From Streptomyces sp. SAI-127 (GTDB lineage: Bacteria > Actinomycetota > Actinomycetes > Streptomycetales > Streptomycetaceae): 64,000 nt of DNA. Made by a program: the position numbers and the translations under genes. Below are positions 27,569-36,318 of this stretch, in pieces (position 1 is the stretch's first letter; each line of letters begins with the position of its first letter). Below the pieces are notes generated by a model. The model did not search any database. It saw only the letters and a program-made list of their open reading frames with translations, and had not been told where the DNA came from. The stretch lies in NCBI RefSeq assembly GCF_029894425.1, contig NZ_JARXYJ010000002.1, positions 186,001-250,000 of the forward strand, given 5' to 3'.

Positions 27569-28062
27569 GGCGCTTTGCAGCAGGAGGCGAAGCCGGCACC
27601 GCCCGCTCCCGGTGGGAGTGCTGACGAACTGTTACGGGAGGGTCGCCGGGTCCATCCGGGCTGCCCGAACACGGCTTTGTCCTGGATCTGGAAGAAGTTC
27701 GTTGTTTCGCTGCGCAAGGGGTTCCGGTCGAGGACGAACGGGGCTACGGTCCACTTCGTGCACAGGCACCACACAGCGGTTCGGGACTGACGGCGCATCA
27801 AGGCCGTACGGCGCACCCTTCGTTCGACCGACCAACCGAGGACGACCCTGCACAGCGCAGGGCCAAGAACCCTCAGGCACCGCGTATTTCTCAGCGGCGG
27901 CCCATTGCCGCCCCCTCGCACGCCGCAACCGCGCGCACCACGGAGCAGCTCTCCGGGCCGCGGCCAAAGCCGTCCCAAGGCCGACGGTGAGCGGGAGGCC
28001 CTCGAGCCCCTGCCCACCGTCCTCCACCACATCGGAACCTCGACATGGCAGGGAGGCAGCCC
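27569..28062. other. Intergenic region, no supported gene
   Basis: Nearly 500 bases separate the isomerase from the inositol-phosphate-synthase-like gene. The part around 27670-27780 has lower GC and poor codon bias (GTTCGTTGTTTCGCTGCGC area), suggesting foreign or decayed sequence, but I recognise no family. Confidence 0.4.
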
Positions 28063-29214
28063 GTGAACCACGACGGGAACGCATCGGAGCCCCAGACCGG
28101 CGGACGGACCGCACGCACCGGTGTCTGGTTCGTCGGAGCCCGCGGATCGGTCGCCACCACCGCCGTCGCCGGATGCGCGGCGGTCACCGCCCAACTGCGG
28201 CCGCCGACCGGCATGGTCACCGAGACCGCACCCTTCGACGGCACAGGCCTGCCGTCCCTGTCCGCACTCGTCTTCGGCGGCCATGACACCGCCCACTGCC
28301 CGCTGCCCAAGCGGGCCGAACACCTCACCGACGCCGGCGTCCTGCCGCACGGGCTCGGCCCCGCCGTGCGCGCCGAACTGCAGGCCGCGGACGAGGAGAT
28401 ACGGCTCGGCGGCCCGCTCCCGGGCGATACCCGAAGCGACGAGGAACTCATCGCGGACTTCGCGGCCGACCTCACCTCGTTCCGCGTGCGCAACGCACTG
28501 GCACGGGTGGTCGTCGTCAACGTCTCCTCCACCGAGCCGCTGCCCGCGCCCGACGCCGTACGGCTGCCGCCCAGCTCCCTCTACGCGGCCGCCGCCGTGC
28601 GAGCCGGCTGCCCCTACGTCAACTTCACGCCGTCCACCGGTTTGCGCACCCCGGCCCTCATGGATGCCGCCGCGGCCGGCGCACTGCCCCACGCGGGCCG
28701 TGACGGCAAGACCGGCCAGACCCTGTTGCGAGCCGTGCTCGCCCCGATGTTCGTCCAGCGTGCCCTCGAGGTGCGAGCCTGGTCCGGCACCAATCTGCTG
28801 GGCGGCGGTGACGGGGCGGCCCTGGCCGATCCGGGCGCGGCCGCGGCGAAGAACGCCGGCAAGGAACGCGTCCTGGCCGACACCCTCGGGCACACACCGC
28901 AGGGCGAGGTGCACATCGACGACGTCCCCGCCCTCGGCGACTGGAAGACCGCCTGGGACCACATCGCCTTCGACGGCTTCCTCGGCACCCGCATGATCCT
29001 GCAGACCACCTGGCAGGGCTGCGACTCGGCCCTGGCCGCACCCCTCGTACTCGACCTGGCCCGACTGGTCGCCCGCGCTCACGAGGCGGGCCTGTCCGGC
29101 CCGCTCACGGAGCTGGGCTTCTACTTCAAGGACCCCGACGGGGGCCCGGCGGGTCTCTCGGAACAGTTCACCGCGCTGCTGTCGTTCGCCGACCGTCTGC
29201 GGGAGTCGCGGTGA
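28063..29214 (+). CDS. Inositol-3-phosphate synthase family protein
   Basis: This protein of about 383 residues starts at GTG 28063, chosen over ATG 28045 because GGGAGG stands at the right distance. The NAD site is VWFVGARGSVATTAVAGCAA; other family landmarks are VVVVNVSSTEPLP, YVNFTPSTGL, and a phosphate/lysine region GRDGKTGQTLLRAVLAPMF followed by SGTNLLGGGDG. The true enzyme cyclises glucose 6-phosphate to inositol phosphate; this branch is divergent and often sits with a UbiA-like prenyltransferase in Streptomyces. Here the overlapping downstream gene is exactly such a prenyltransferase, but broken. Confidence 0.85.
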   Translation: MNHDGNASEPQTGGRTARTGVWFVGARGSVATTAVAGCAAVTAQLRPPTGMVTETAPFDGTGLPSLSALVFGGHDTAHCPLPKRAEHLTDAGVLPHGLGPAVRAELQAADEEIRLGGPLPGDTRSDEELIADFAADLTSFRVRNALARVVVVNVSSTEPLPAPDAVRLPPSSLYAAAAVRAGCPYVNFTPSTGLRTPALMDAAAAGALPHAGRDGKTGQTLLRAVLAPMFVQRALEVRAWSGTNLLGGGDGAALADPGAAAAKNAGKERVLADTLGHTPQGEVHIDDVPALGDWKTAWDHIAFDGFLGTRMILQTTWQGCDSALAAPLVLDLARLVARAHEAGLSGPLTELGFYFKDPDGGPAGLSEQFTALLSFADRLRESR

Positions 29215-29879
29215 TCCGCTCTCGCCCGGCCGGCCTCGCCCCACCCGCAGCGGTACGCACCCAGAAGTCCGCCCGGCCCGGCGACGACCAGAACCCCGCG
29301 GGCCTTCGCGAGAGGCGCGGGCGACGGGCACGGCTGCGGGACTGGACCGAACTGCTGCGCGCCTCCGCGCTGTTCACCGTGCCCGGCGACGCGCTCGCCG
29401 GTGCCGCCGCCACCGGTCGGCGGCCCAACCGGGGCACGGCCTACGCGGCGGGCGCCTCGCTGCGTCTCAACGGAGCGGGCAGGGCGCTCGACGGCTGCGC
29501 CGACCGCGACGAGGACGCCGTCGAGCGCCCCCATCGGCGGGCCCCCTCCGGCCGTATCTCTCCTGCGGCGGCGCCGGGGGCGACCGGACTCCCGACCGCG
29601 GCCGGACTCACGTTCGCCGCCCGCGCCGGCCGTCCCGCAGCCGCGGTGGCACCGGCACTGACCGCCACCAGCTGGACGTACGACCTCCGGTTGAAACACA
29701 CCCCCGCGGCCCCGGCGGCCACCGCGCCGGCCCGCGAGAAGCACCGCCTGCGTTGCCGTACGGCGGTCATGCCCCTCGCCCCGTCACCTGTTGGCGGCAG
29801 CCACTGCCGCCTCACCACGAGCGACGACGTACGCGCGCTCGTCCTGGTCTCCACCCCCCGCGCAGTATCCGGCCGTTGA
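29211..29879 (+). pseudogene. Truncated SCO3242-like (UbiA-type) prenyltransferase
   Basis: The frame opens at GTG 29211, overlapping the previous stop. Residues about 43-165 read like the N-terminal half of an SCO3242-type membrane prenyltransferase (LRDWTELLRASALFTVPGDA, CADRDEDAVERPHRRAPSGR, SWTYDLRLKHTPAAPAA). After about residue 170 the similarity stops; a neighbouring frame still shows a faint tail (LLAAATAA). The usual length is near 290-300 residues with 8-9 helices, so the last helices are gone. The normally Asn-Asp-rich first motif reads LDGCADRDED. Catalytic activity is unlikely. Confidence 0.65.
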
Positions 29880-29983
29880 GCGGCCACCGAAGTGAAGTCC
29901 CTTCTCCTGCGGCACGCCGGCCTCGCCGGAGGCTCAAGCCGTCGGGTACCCGCAGCACTGCGACGACGAAAGAGAGAACCACT

Positions 29984-31147
29984 GTGACCGCGTTCAACGA
30001 CGAAGCCGTCACCGGCGACGCCCTGCGCCGCACACTCGGCGTCAGCCGCCGCCGCTTCCTCAGCACCTGCACGGCCGTCACCGGGGCGGCGATCGCGGCC
30101 CCGGTCTTCGGCGCCGCGCCCGCCCTGGCGCAGAACAGATCGGAAGCCGCCGGCGATGACCGTGGCCGTTCCGCCCTGGTCCCGCCGCACAAGCGCGGCA
30201 TCATTCTCTACACCGTCCGGGACGCCATCGGCCGCGACCCGCTGGCCTCCGACCTTCCCTCCGGCTTCCGTGAGGTGTTCAAGCAGCTGTCGCGCTTCGG
30301 CTACCGCCAGGTGGAGTTCGCAGGGTACGGCCAGCACGCCAACGCGCCCGGCGGCGCCGATCTGGGCACGGTCCAGGGCGCGAAGCTGCTGCGCTCCTGG
30401 CTCGACGAGTACGGGCTGCGGGCGCAGGGCAGCCATGGCTACATCCCGCCGTCCTGGCCGCTGACGCCGTCCGACCGGGACACGTTCAAGCGCTGGCTGG
30501 AGATCGCCAACATCCTCGGCATGGAGCACATGGGAACCGGCGCCGACCCCACCAACACCCCCTACCGGGCCGACTGGGACGTCGCCGCGCAGAAGTGGAA
30601 CACCCTGGGCGCCATCGCGTGCCGCGAGGGCATCAAGCTCTACACCCACAACCACGACAGCGCCTACGACTTCCTGCTCGACGGTGGCCCGCTCGACTCC
30701 CAGGGCCGTCCGACCCGCAGCTCCGGCATCCGCAAGCTCGAGTACTTCCTGAAGGTGACGGACCGCAAGAGCGTCTACCTGGAGCTGGACGTCTTCTGGG
30801 CGCACGTGGCCCAGTACAAGTTCCACACGTACACCGCCCACGACGGCTCACAGCGCGAGCGCGTCTTCGACCCGGCCGCACTCGTGGAGCGCAACAGCAC
30901 CCGTTTCCCGCTTTTCCACGCCAAGGACGGTGTCGTCAACCTCCAGAGCGGCCTGGGCTACGACATGGTGCCGTTCGGCACGGGTGACATCGACTACCGG
31001 CGGTTCTTCACCCGGGTGGGGGCGAAGAACTACCGCAACCCGATGGTCGAGCAGGACAACGCACCCAGCACGAGCGTTCCCGGCCAGTCCCTGGACTTCG
31101 CCCGCATCGGCTACGACAACCTCGCGGCGCTGCGCGCCCGCCACTGA
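29984..31147 (+). CDS. Tat-exported sugar phosphate isomerase/epimerase-like protein
   Basis: This protein of about 387 residues from GTG 29984 (AGAGAGA upstream) begins with a twin-arginine signal: GVSRRRFLSTCTAVTGAAI followed by AAPVFGAAPALAQ, so it should be exported folded. The mature part is a xylose-isomerase-like TIM barrel (GIILYTVRDAIGRDPLASDL; KLYTHNHDSAYDFL; VYLELDVFWAHVAQ; FPLFHAKDGV; NPMVEQDN). The metal ligands fit those His, Asp, His and Glu motifs. Such exported barrels often stand beside secreted sugar dehydrogenases, as here, and probably process extracellular sugar derivatives. Confidence 0.88.
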   Translation: MTAFNDEAVTGDALRRTLGVSRRRFLSTCTAVTGAAIAAPVFGAAPALAQNRSEAAGDDRGRSALVPPHKRGIILYTVRDAIGRDPLASDLPSGFREVFKQLSRFGYRQVEFAGYGQHANAPGGADLGTVQGAKLLRSWLDEYGLRAQGSHGYIPPSWPLTPSDRDTFKRWLEIANILGMEHMGTGADPTNTPYRADWDVAAQKWNTLGAIACREGIKLYTHNHDSAYDFLLDGGPLDSQGRPTRSSGIRKLEYFLKVTDRKSVYLELDVFWAHVAQYKFHTYTAHDGSQRERVFDPAALVERNSTRFPLFHAKDGVVNLQSGLGYDMVPFGTGDIDYRRFFTRVGAKNYRNPMVEQDNAPSTSVPGQSLDFARIGYDNLAALRARH

Positions 31148-31228
31148 CGGAGCGTCATCCGCGGTGCCCGCCCGGCGTCCTGGCGTCGGGCGGGGCCCCG
31201 GGCATGCCCGAAAAGACTGGAAACAACA

Positions 31229-31264
31229 GGACAAACTTTCCTTGAGATTATTGAAACTTTGTCC
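31229..31264. promoter_or_regulatory. Inverted repeat before the secreted sugar dehydrogenase
   Basis: GGACAAACTTTC is followed after exactly 12 bases by GAAACTTTGTCC, matching its reverse complement at 11 of 12 positions. It stands just upstream of a -35-like TTGACG and in an unusually AT-rich patch. It looks like the operator of a sugar-responsive regulator; the ROK protein at 19979 is a candidate, unproven. Confidence 0.55.
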
Positions 31265-31294
31265 TTGACGAGTTGAAAGTGGGCGCCCTAGCGT
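31265..31294 (+). promoter_or_regulatory. Promoter-like -35/-10 pair for the sugar dehydrogenase
   Basis: TTGACG (31265-31270) and TAGCGT (31289-31294) are 18 bases apart and directly follow the inverted repeat, which would place an operator immediately upstream of the polymerase site. The start codon lies about 58 bases further on. Confidence 0.45.
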
Positions 31295-31351
31295 CCAACT
31301 CACGCATTCCGCCTGGCTTTTCACCCGCCGGCCAGACCAAAGGAGTTCTGA

Positions 31352-33472
31352 GTGCGCAACAGACGGATCGTCACCCTCGTGGGGGCGGCTGCGTTGGCAG
31401 GAGCCGTCGGGCTCCTGCCCCTCTCCCCAGCGCAGGCCGCCAAACCGGACCCCGCACCGCCGGCTTCGTCGGACTTCCAGAAGGTCACCCTCAACGACCG
31501 CCCGGGCGAGCCCATGGCCCTCGCCGTCCTTCCCGACCGGCGGGTGCTGCACACGGCGCGCACGGGAGAGGTCCGCGTCCACGACCCCAAGAGCGGCGTG
31601 AACTTCCTTGCCGCCGACATGAAGAAGAGCCCCGCAGGGCTCTACCAGCACGACGAAGAAGGCGTACAGGGCATCGCCGTCGATCCCGGCTTCGCCAAGA
31701 ACCACTGGGTCTACCTCTACTACTCGCCCCGCCTCGACACCCCCATGGACGACCCGGCCACGCCGGGAGTCAACGAAGGGGACGCGCCGCAGTCCGGCAC
31801 GGCCGAGGACTTCGCCAAGTACAAGGGCGTCACCCGCCTGTCACGGTTCAAACTCGTGGGCAACAAACTCGACTTCGCCACCGAGCAGAAGGTCATCGAC
31901 GTACCGGCCGACCGCGGCATCTGCTGCCATGTCGGCGGCAAGATCGACTTCGACCGCAAGGGCAACCTGTTCCTGTCGACCGGCGACGACTCCAACCCGT
32001 TCTCCTCCGACGGCTACGCCCCGCTCGACGACCGCACCGACCGCAACCCGGCCTACGACGCGCGGCGCACCGCGGGCAACACCAACGACCTGCGCGGCAA
32101 GGTCCTGCGCATCCAGGTCAAGCCCGGCGGCGGATACGAGATACCGCGTGGCAACCTCTTCGCGCCGGGCACCGCGAAGACCCGCCCCGAGATCTACGCC
32201 ATGGGTCTGCGCAACCCGTTCCGCTTCGGGGTCGACGACAAGACCGGCGAGGTCTACGTCGGCGACTACTCTCCCGATGCCAACAACGCCAACCCCGACC
32301 GCGGCCCCGCCGGCCACGGGCGCTGGATGGTCATCGACCGCCCCGCCAACTACGGCTGGCCGTTCTGCGTGACCCAGGACATGCCGTACCAGGACTACGA
32401 CTTCGCCACCCAGAAGTCGAGCGGCGCCTTCAACTGCGCCAAGCCCGTCAACGACTCGCGTCACAACACCGGCCGCAGCGAGCTGCCGCCGGTCACCGAC
32501 GCGGAGATCGTGTACGGCTACGGAGCGTCCGAGGAGTTCCCTGAGCTCGGCACGGGCGGCATCGGCCCCATGGGCGGCCCGGTGTACCAGTACGACAAGC
32601 GCAACAAGGCCCAGAACCGCTGGCCCCAGTACTTCGACGGCAAGCCGCTCTTCTACGAGTGGACCCGTGACCAGATGAAGGCCATCACCCTCGGCAAGAA
32701 GAACGAGGTTCTCAAGATCGAGGACGCGATCCCCACGATCAAGACGGACGGCCCGATCGACGCCGAGTTCGGCCCCGACGGCGCGTTGTACGTCCTGGAG
32801 TACGGCACCGGGTACTTCGCGGAGCTGCCCGAGGCCCAGCTCTCCCGCATCGACTTCACCCGGGGCAACCGCACCCCGGAGCCCAAGGTCGCCGCGGACC
32901 TGGTCAACGGCACCAGCCCGCTCACCGTCCAGTTCTCCAGCGCCGGCACGAAGGACGCCGACGGCGACGCCCTCCGCTATGCCTGGGACTTCGACGCCGA
33001 CGGCACGGTCGACTCCAGGGAGGCGAACCCGAAGCACACGTTCACCAAGAACGGCGTCTTCGACGCCACGCTGAAGGTCACCGACAGCACCGGGCGTTCG
33101 GCCTCCGCGTCCGTTCCCGTCGTCGTCGGCAACAAGGCGCCGGTCGTCTCGCTCACCACCGACCCGGCCCCGCACGGCGGCACCGCGTTCCACTGGGGTG
33201 ACACGGTCACCTGGCAGGTCACCGTCACCGACGACCAGCCGGTGGACTGTGCGAAGGTCAGCGTCTCGTTCATCCTGGGCCACGACTCGCACGGACACCC
33301 GCTGTCGACGAGCAACGGCTGCTCCGGATCCTTCAAGACCTTCGTGGACGGCGGTCACTCCGGTTCGGACAACCTCAAGGCGGTCTTCAACGCCACCTAC
33401 ACCGACACGCCCCCGGACGGCCTGCCGTCCCTCTCGGGCAGCGCCGAGGTCGCCCTGACCCCGGCCGACTGA
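31352..33472 (+). CDS. Secreted PQQ-type glucose/sorbosone dehydrogenase with PKD domain
   Basis: This 706-residue protein starts at GTG 31352 with AAAGGAG upstream. It has a Sec signal (VGAAALAGAVGLLPLSPAQA), then a six-bladed soluble aldose dehydrogenase propeller: EEGVQGIAVDPGFAKNHWVY, LSRFKLVGN, CCHVGGKIDFDRKGNLFLST, GLRNPFRFGVDDKTGEVYVG, DGPIDAEFGPDGALYVLEYG. A PKD domain follows at about residues 510-590 (DGDALRYAWDFDADG), then a further beta domain. Family members oxidise extracellular sugars, with PQQ inferred from the fold only. The preceding inverted repeat and following terminator make this a single regulated transcription unit. Confidence 0.9.
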   Translation: MRNRRIVTLVGAAALAGAVGLLPLSPAQAAKPDPAPPASSDFQKVTLNDRPGEPMALAVLPDRRVLHTARTGEVRVHDPKSGVNFLAADMKKSPAGLYQHDEEGVQGIAVDPGFAKNHWVYLYYSPRLDTPMDDPATPGVNEGDAPQSGTAEDFAKYKGVTRLSRFKLVGNKLDFATEQKVIDVPADRGICCHVGGKIDFDRKGNLFLSTGDDSNPFSSDGYAPLDDRTDRNPAYDARRTAGNTNDLRGKVLRIQVKPGGGYEIPRGNLFAPGTAKTRPEIYAMGLRNPFRFGVDDKTGEVYVGDYSPDANNANPDRGPAGHGRWMVIDRPANYGWPFCVTQDMPYQDYDFATQKSSGAFNCAKPVNDSRHNTGRSELPPVTDAEIVYGYGASEEFPELGTGGIGPMGGPVYQYDKRNKAQNRWPQYFDGKPLFYEWTRDQMKAITLGKKNEVLKIEDAIPTIKTDGPIDAEFGPDGALYVLEYGTGYFAELPEAQLSRIDFTRGNRTPEPKVAADLVNGTSPLTVQFSSAGTKDADGDALRYAWDFDADGTVDSREANPKHTFTKNGVFDATLKVTDSTGRSASASVPVVVGNKAPVVSLTTDPAPHGGTAFHWGDTVTWQVTVTDDQPVDCAKVSVSFILGHDSHGHPLSTSNGCSGSFKTFVDGGHSGSDNLKAVFNATYTDTPPDGLPSLSGSAEVALTPAD

Positions 33473-33492
33473 CCGGCGACGACGACACCGCG

Positions 33493-33519
33493 ACGGGGCG
33501 CCACTTCGGGGCGCCCCGT
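33493..33519 (+). terminator. Terminator after the sugar dehydrogenase
   Basis: A perfect 10-bp stem (ACGGGGCGCC and complement) encloses a 7-base loop, 20 bases after the stop codon. Confidence 0.8.
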
Positions 33520-33561
33520 TGTCGCGCGACGACATCGCGACCGGTGCCGGTGCGCACGATC

Positions 33562-33740
33562 CGCCGCCAGGGGGTTGAAGGCGGCGGCACTGCGGGGGAA
33601 GACGAGGTTGCCGTACCCGTCGCCGCGAGCAGCCCGCACGAGCACGACGTCGGTGGTGATGGCCTCCGCGAGGATGTACGTCCGGCCGGCGAAGGCGGGT
33701 ATACCGGTGCCACCGGCGCGTAGCCGTTCGGCGGGCGTCC
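33562..33740 (-). pseudogene. CoA-transferase alpha-subunit remnant
   Basis: On the minus strand the reading ERLRAGGTGIPAF is joined directly to GRTYILAEAITTDVVLVRAA and RGDGYGNLVFPRSAAAFNPL. Both pieces match acyl-CoA:acetate/3-ketoacid CoA-transferase subunit A, but in the family about 40-45 residues lie between them. The segment is therefore a scrap with an internal deletion, without start or proper end. The rest of 33520-34193 holds no supported gene. Confidence 0.6.
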
Positions 33741-34193
33741 TGTCTTCCCGGCCTCCTGACGCGAGTCTTTGGCCAGAAGGAAGGGTCGTTGGGGCACGCC
33801 CGGCATACATGGCCGCGTCCCGCCGTGAACCCGGCAGCGGGTCCGGCCGGGCCTGGTCCTCCGGGGATCCGTCCGGCCGCTCATGGCGACCTGGTCCGGA
33901 GCAGACCGCCACCAGGGCGACGGGCACTCACTGCCGCCGTCATGGGACTACGCGGCCACCCCCTGCGGACCGTGCCCGACCGTCGCCGCAACCGACTCCT
34001 GAGGGGTCTGGCCCGCCCATCCCGAGGACGATCCGGGCCTTGGGTGAGCCGAGCGCCGGGCGATCACGCATCCGGGCAGGTGAAACCACGTGGGGGAGCC
34101 CGGCTCCGGGGGTGCCGGTTGGACCCGCCAGGCTCGGGCACTCGGGGCACGGCCGACGGGCAACCCGGTCCAGGCAGTCCCTTGGAGGTATCC

Positions 34194-34691
34194 GTGGCTG
34201 TTCGCCATCGTCTTGTCAAAGTCAGCCCGAGCGCTGTGTGGGCCGTCCTCGCCGACGGCCACCGGTATGCCGAGTGGGTGGTGGGAACCTCCCATTCCGA
34301 GCCGGTTCGCGGGCAGTGGCCGCACCAGGACGCGGCGATCCGCTTCCAGGTCCCACTCGGCCCGCTCAAGCTGGTCAACGAGACGGTCGTACGCCGCTGC
34401 GAGGAAGGCGTGGGCCTGGAGCTGGAGGCCCACGCCGGACCGCTGGGCACCGCACGCATCGCGATCGAACTGCGGCCGTGGGGCGAGCACTGCCTCGCGA
34501 TCGTGGACGAGCACCCCCTCCAGGGCGCAGGCGGCCGACTGCACAACGTCGGCTTCGAAGCGCTGATCCAGATGCGCCACCGCACCATGCTGGCCCGCCT
34601 CGCCCGGCTGTGCGAGAACGGCGTGCGAGAGGCCCGCGAGGCTCCGCGGCAGGCGTCGGTGCAGGGTGTGGCGGGAGCCGGGCATGCCTGA
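34194..34691 (+). CDS. SRPBCC family protein
   Basis: The 165 residues start at GTG 34194 with TTGGAGG five bases before. The pattern RHRLVKVSPSAVWAVLADGH, RYAEWVVGT and later LELEAHAGPLGTARIAIELR is that of the START/Bet v1-like polyketide-cyclase group, which binds hydrophobic ligands in a deep cavity. The stop overlaps the start of a FAD oxidoreductase by 8 bases, and five more same-strand genes follow closely. A ligand-handling partner for the oxidoreductase is likely. Confidence 0.85.
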   Translation: MAVRHRLVKVSPSAVWAVLADGHRYAEWVVGTSHSEPVRGQWPHQDAAIRFQVPLGPLKLVNETVVRRCEEGVGLELEAHAGPLGTARIAIELRPWGEHCLAIVDEHPLQGAGGRLHNVGFEALIQMRHRTMLARLARLCENGVREAREAPRQASVQGVAGAGHA

Positions 34692-36303
34692 CGCCGTGGT
34701 GATCGGAGCGGGCCCCAACGGCCTGGTCGCCGCCAACCTGCTCGCGGACGCCGGGTGGAGCGTCGAGGTGCTGGAGGAGCAGCCGGAGCCGGGCGGCGCC
34801 GTCCGCCACGACCACGGCGTCGATCCCGCCTACGTCAGCGACGTCTTCAGCGCCTTCTACCCGCTCGCGGCCGCCTCTCCGGTCCTGTCCGCGCTGCGCC
34901 TGGACCGGTACGGGCTGCGCTGGACCCACGCGCCCAGCGTGCTCGCCCACCCGCTCACCGACGGCAGCTGCGCCCTCCTGGACCGTGACATCGACACCAC
35001 CGCCGCGTCCCTCGACGCGTTCGCACCGGGCGACGGGGCCGCCTGGCGGCGACTGCACGACGTATGGGAGTCTCTGCGCCCCGACATCCTGGACGCCCTG
35101 TTCACCCCCTTCCCGCCCCTGCGCGCGACGGCACGGCTGGCACGGCGGCTGCGGGCCGGGGGCGGACTGCGCATGGCACGCACCCTGGTCCTGCCGGTGC
35201 GTCGCCTGGGCGAGGAGGAGTTCCGCGGCCAGGGCGGCCGGCTGCTGCTGGCAGGCAACGCCCTGCACGCCGATCTCGCCCCCGAGTCGGCGGGCAGCGG
35301 CGGCTTCGGCTGGCTGATGGGCATGCTGGGACAGACGTACGGCTTCCCCGTCCCGGTCGGCGGCTCCGGCGCCCTGACCGAGGCCCTGGCCCGACGCCTG
35401 CAGGATCGGGGCGGGCGGATCCGTTGCGGGCAGCGCGTCGAGCGGATCGTCGTCCGCGGCGGGCGGGCCGTCGGCGTGCGGACGGCGGCCGGTGACGCGG
35501 TGGTGGCGCGCCGGGCGGTGCTGGCGGACGTGTCGGTGCCCGCCCTGTACGGCGATCTCCTCGACGCCGAGCACCTGCCCGCGCAGCTTCAGGAGGACCT
35601 GCGCCGCTTCCAGTGGGACTTCGCCACGTTCAAGGTGGACTGGGCGCTGGACGGCCCGGTGCCCTGGCAGGCCGAGCAGGCGTCCCGGGCGGGCACCGTG
35701 CACCTCGCCGACGGCCTGGACGAGCTCACTCGTTTCGCCGCGCAGATCGCCATGCGGGAGGTACCGGACCGGCCCTTCCTGCTGTTCGGCCAGATGACCA
35801 CCGCCGACGCCACCCGCTCCCCGCAGGGCACCGAATCGGCCTGGGCCTACACCCACATCCCCCACGAGATCGGCGCCGACGCCGGCGACGAGGGCATCAC
35901 CGGCCGCTGGGACACCAAGGGCCAGGAACTCATGGCCGACCGCGTCGAACGCCAGGTGGAACGCTTCGCGCCCGGCTTCCGCTCCCTGGTCCGCGCCCGC
36001 CGCATCCTGGCGCCCCCCACCCTCGAGTCCCTCGACGCCAATCTGCACGGCGGCGCCATCAACGGAGGCACGACCGCGATCCACCAGCAGCTCGTCTTCC
36101 GCCCGGCCCCCGGCACCGGGCGCCCCGAGACCACCGTCCCCGGCCTCTTCCTGGCCTCCGCCGGGGCCCACCCGGGCGGCGGCGTCCACGGCGCACCGGG
36201 CGCCAACGCCGCCCGTGCCGTACTGCACCGCCACCGGGCACCCGGTCTGGCCCGCGCCCAACGGCTGCTGACCCGCCGCGACCGCACCGGAGCCGGCCGC
36301 TGA
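34684..36303 (+). CDS. FAD-dependent oxidoreductase, phytoene-desaturase-like
   Basis: This protein of about 539 residues starts at ATG 34684. The N-terminal FAD motif is VVIGAGPNGLVAANLLADAG followed by VEVLEEQPEPGGAVR; the C-terminal cofactor end is LFLASAGAHPGGGVHGAPGA. This layout is of the CrtI/phytoene desaturase-related NAD(P)/FAD family (amine-oxidase superfamily). No carotenoid genes are nearby, so the substrate is probably another hydrophobic compound. It is translationally coupled to the SRPBCC gene. Confidence 0.9.
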   Translation: MPDAVVIGAGPNGLVAANLLADAGWSVEVLEEQPEPGGAVRHDHGVDPAYVSDVFSAFYPLAAASPVLSALRLDRYGLRWTHAPSVLAHPLTDGSCALLDRDIDTTAASLDAFAPGDGAAWRRLHDVWESLRPDILDALFTPFPPLRATARLARRLRAGGGLRMARTLVLPVRRLGEEEFRGQGGRLLLAGNALHADLAPESAGSGGFGWLMGMLGQTYGFPVPVGGSGALTEALARRLQDRGGRIRCGQRVERIVVRGGRAVGVRTAAGDAVVARRAVLADVSVPALYGDLLDAEHLPAQLQEDLRRFQWDFATFKVDWALDGPVPWQAEQASRAGTVHLADGLDELTRFAAQIAMREVPDRPFLLFGQMTTADATRSPQGTESAWAYTHIPHEIGADAGDEGITGRWDTKGQELMADRVERQVERFAPGFRSLVRARRILAPPTLESLDANLHGGAINGGTTAIHQQLVFRPAPGTGRPETTVPGLFLASAGAHPGGGVHGAPGANAARAVLHRHRAPGLARAQRLLTRRDRTGAGR

Positions 36304-36318
36304 CGTCAAGGAGAACCC

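Noticed and set aside
27575..27790. 71-codon plus-strand frame in lower-GC DNA after the isomerase
   Set aside because: Poor codon bias, no family resemblance, and an uncertain start. It may be decayed foreign DNA, but I could not support a gene or mobile element.
27565..29331. A 588-codon minus-strand frame opposite the inositol-phosphate-synthase-like gene
   Set aside because: No recognisable motif, and the plus strand encodes a clear enzyme there. It is a GC-bias artefact.
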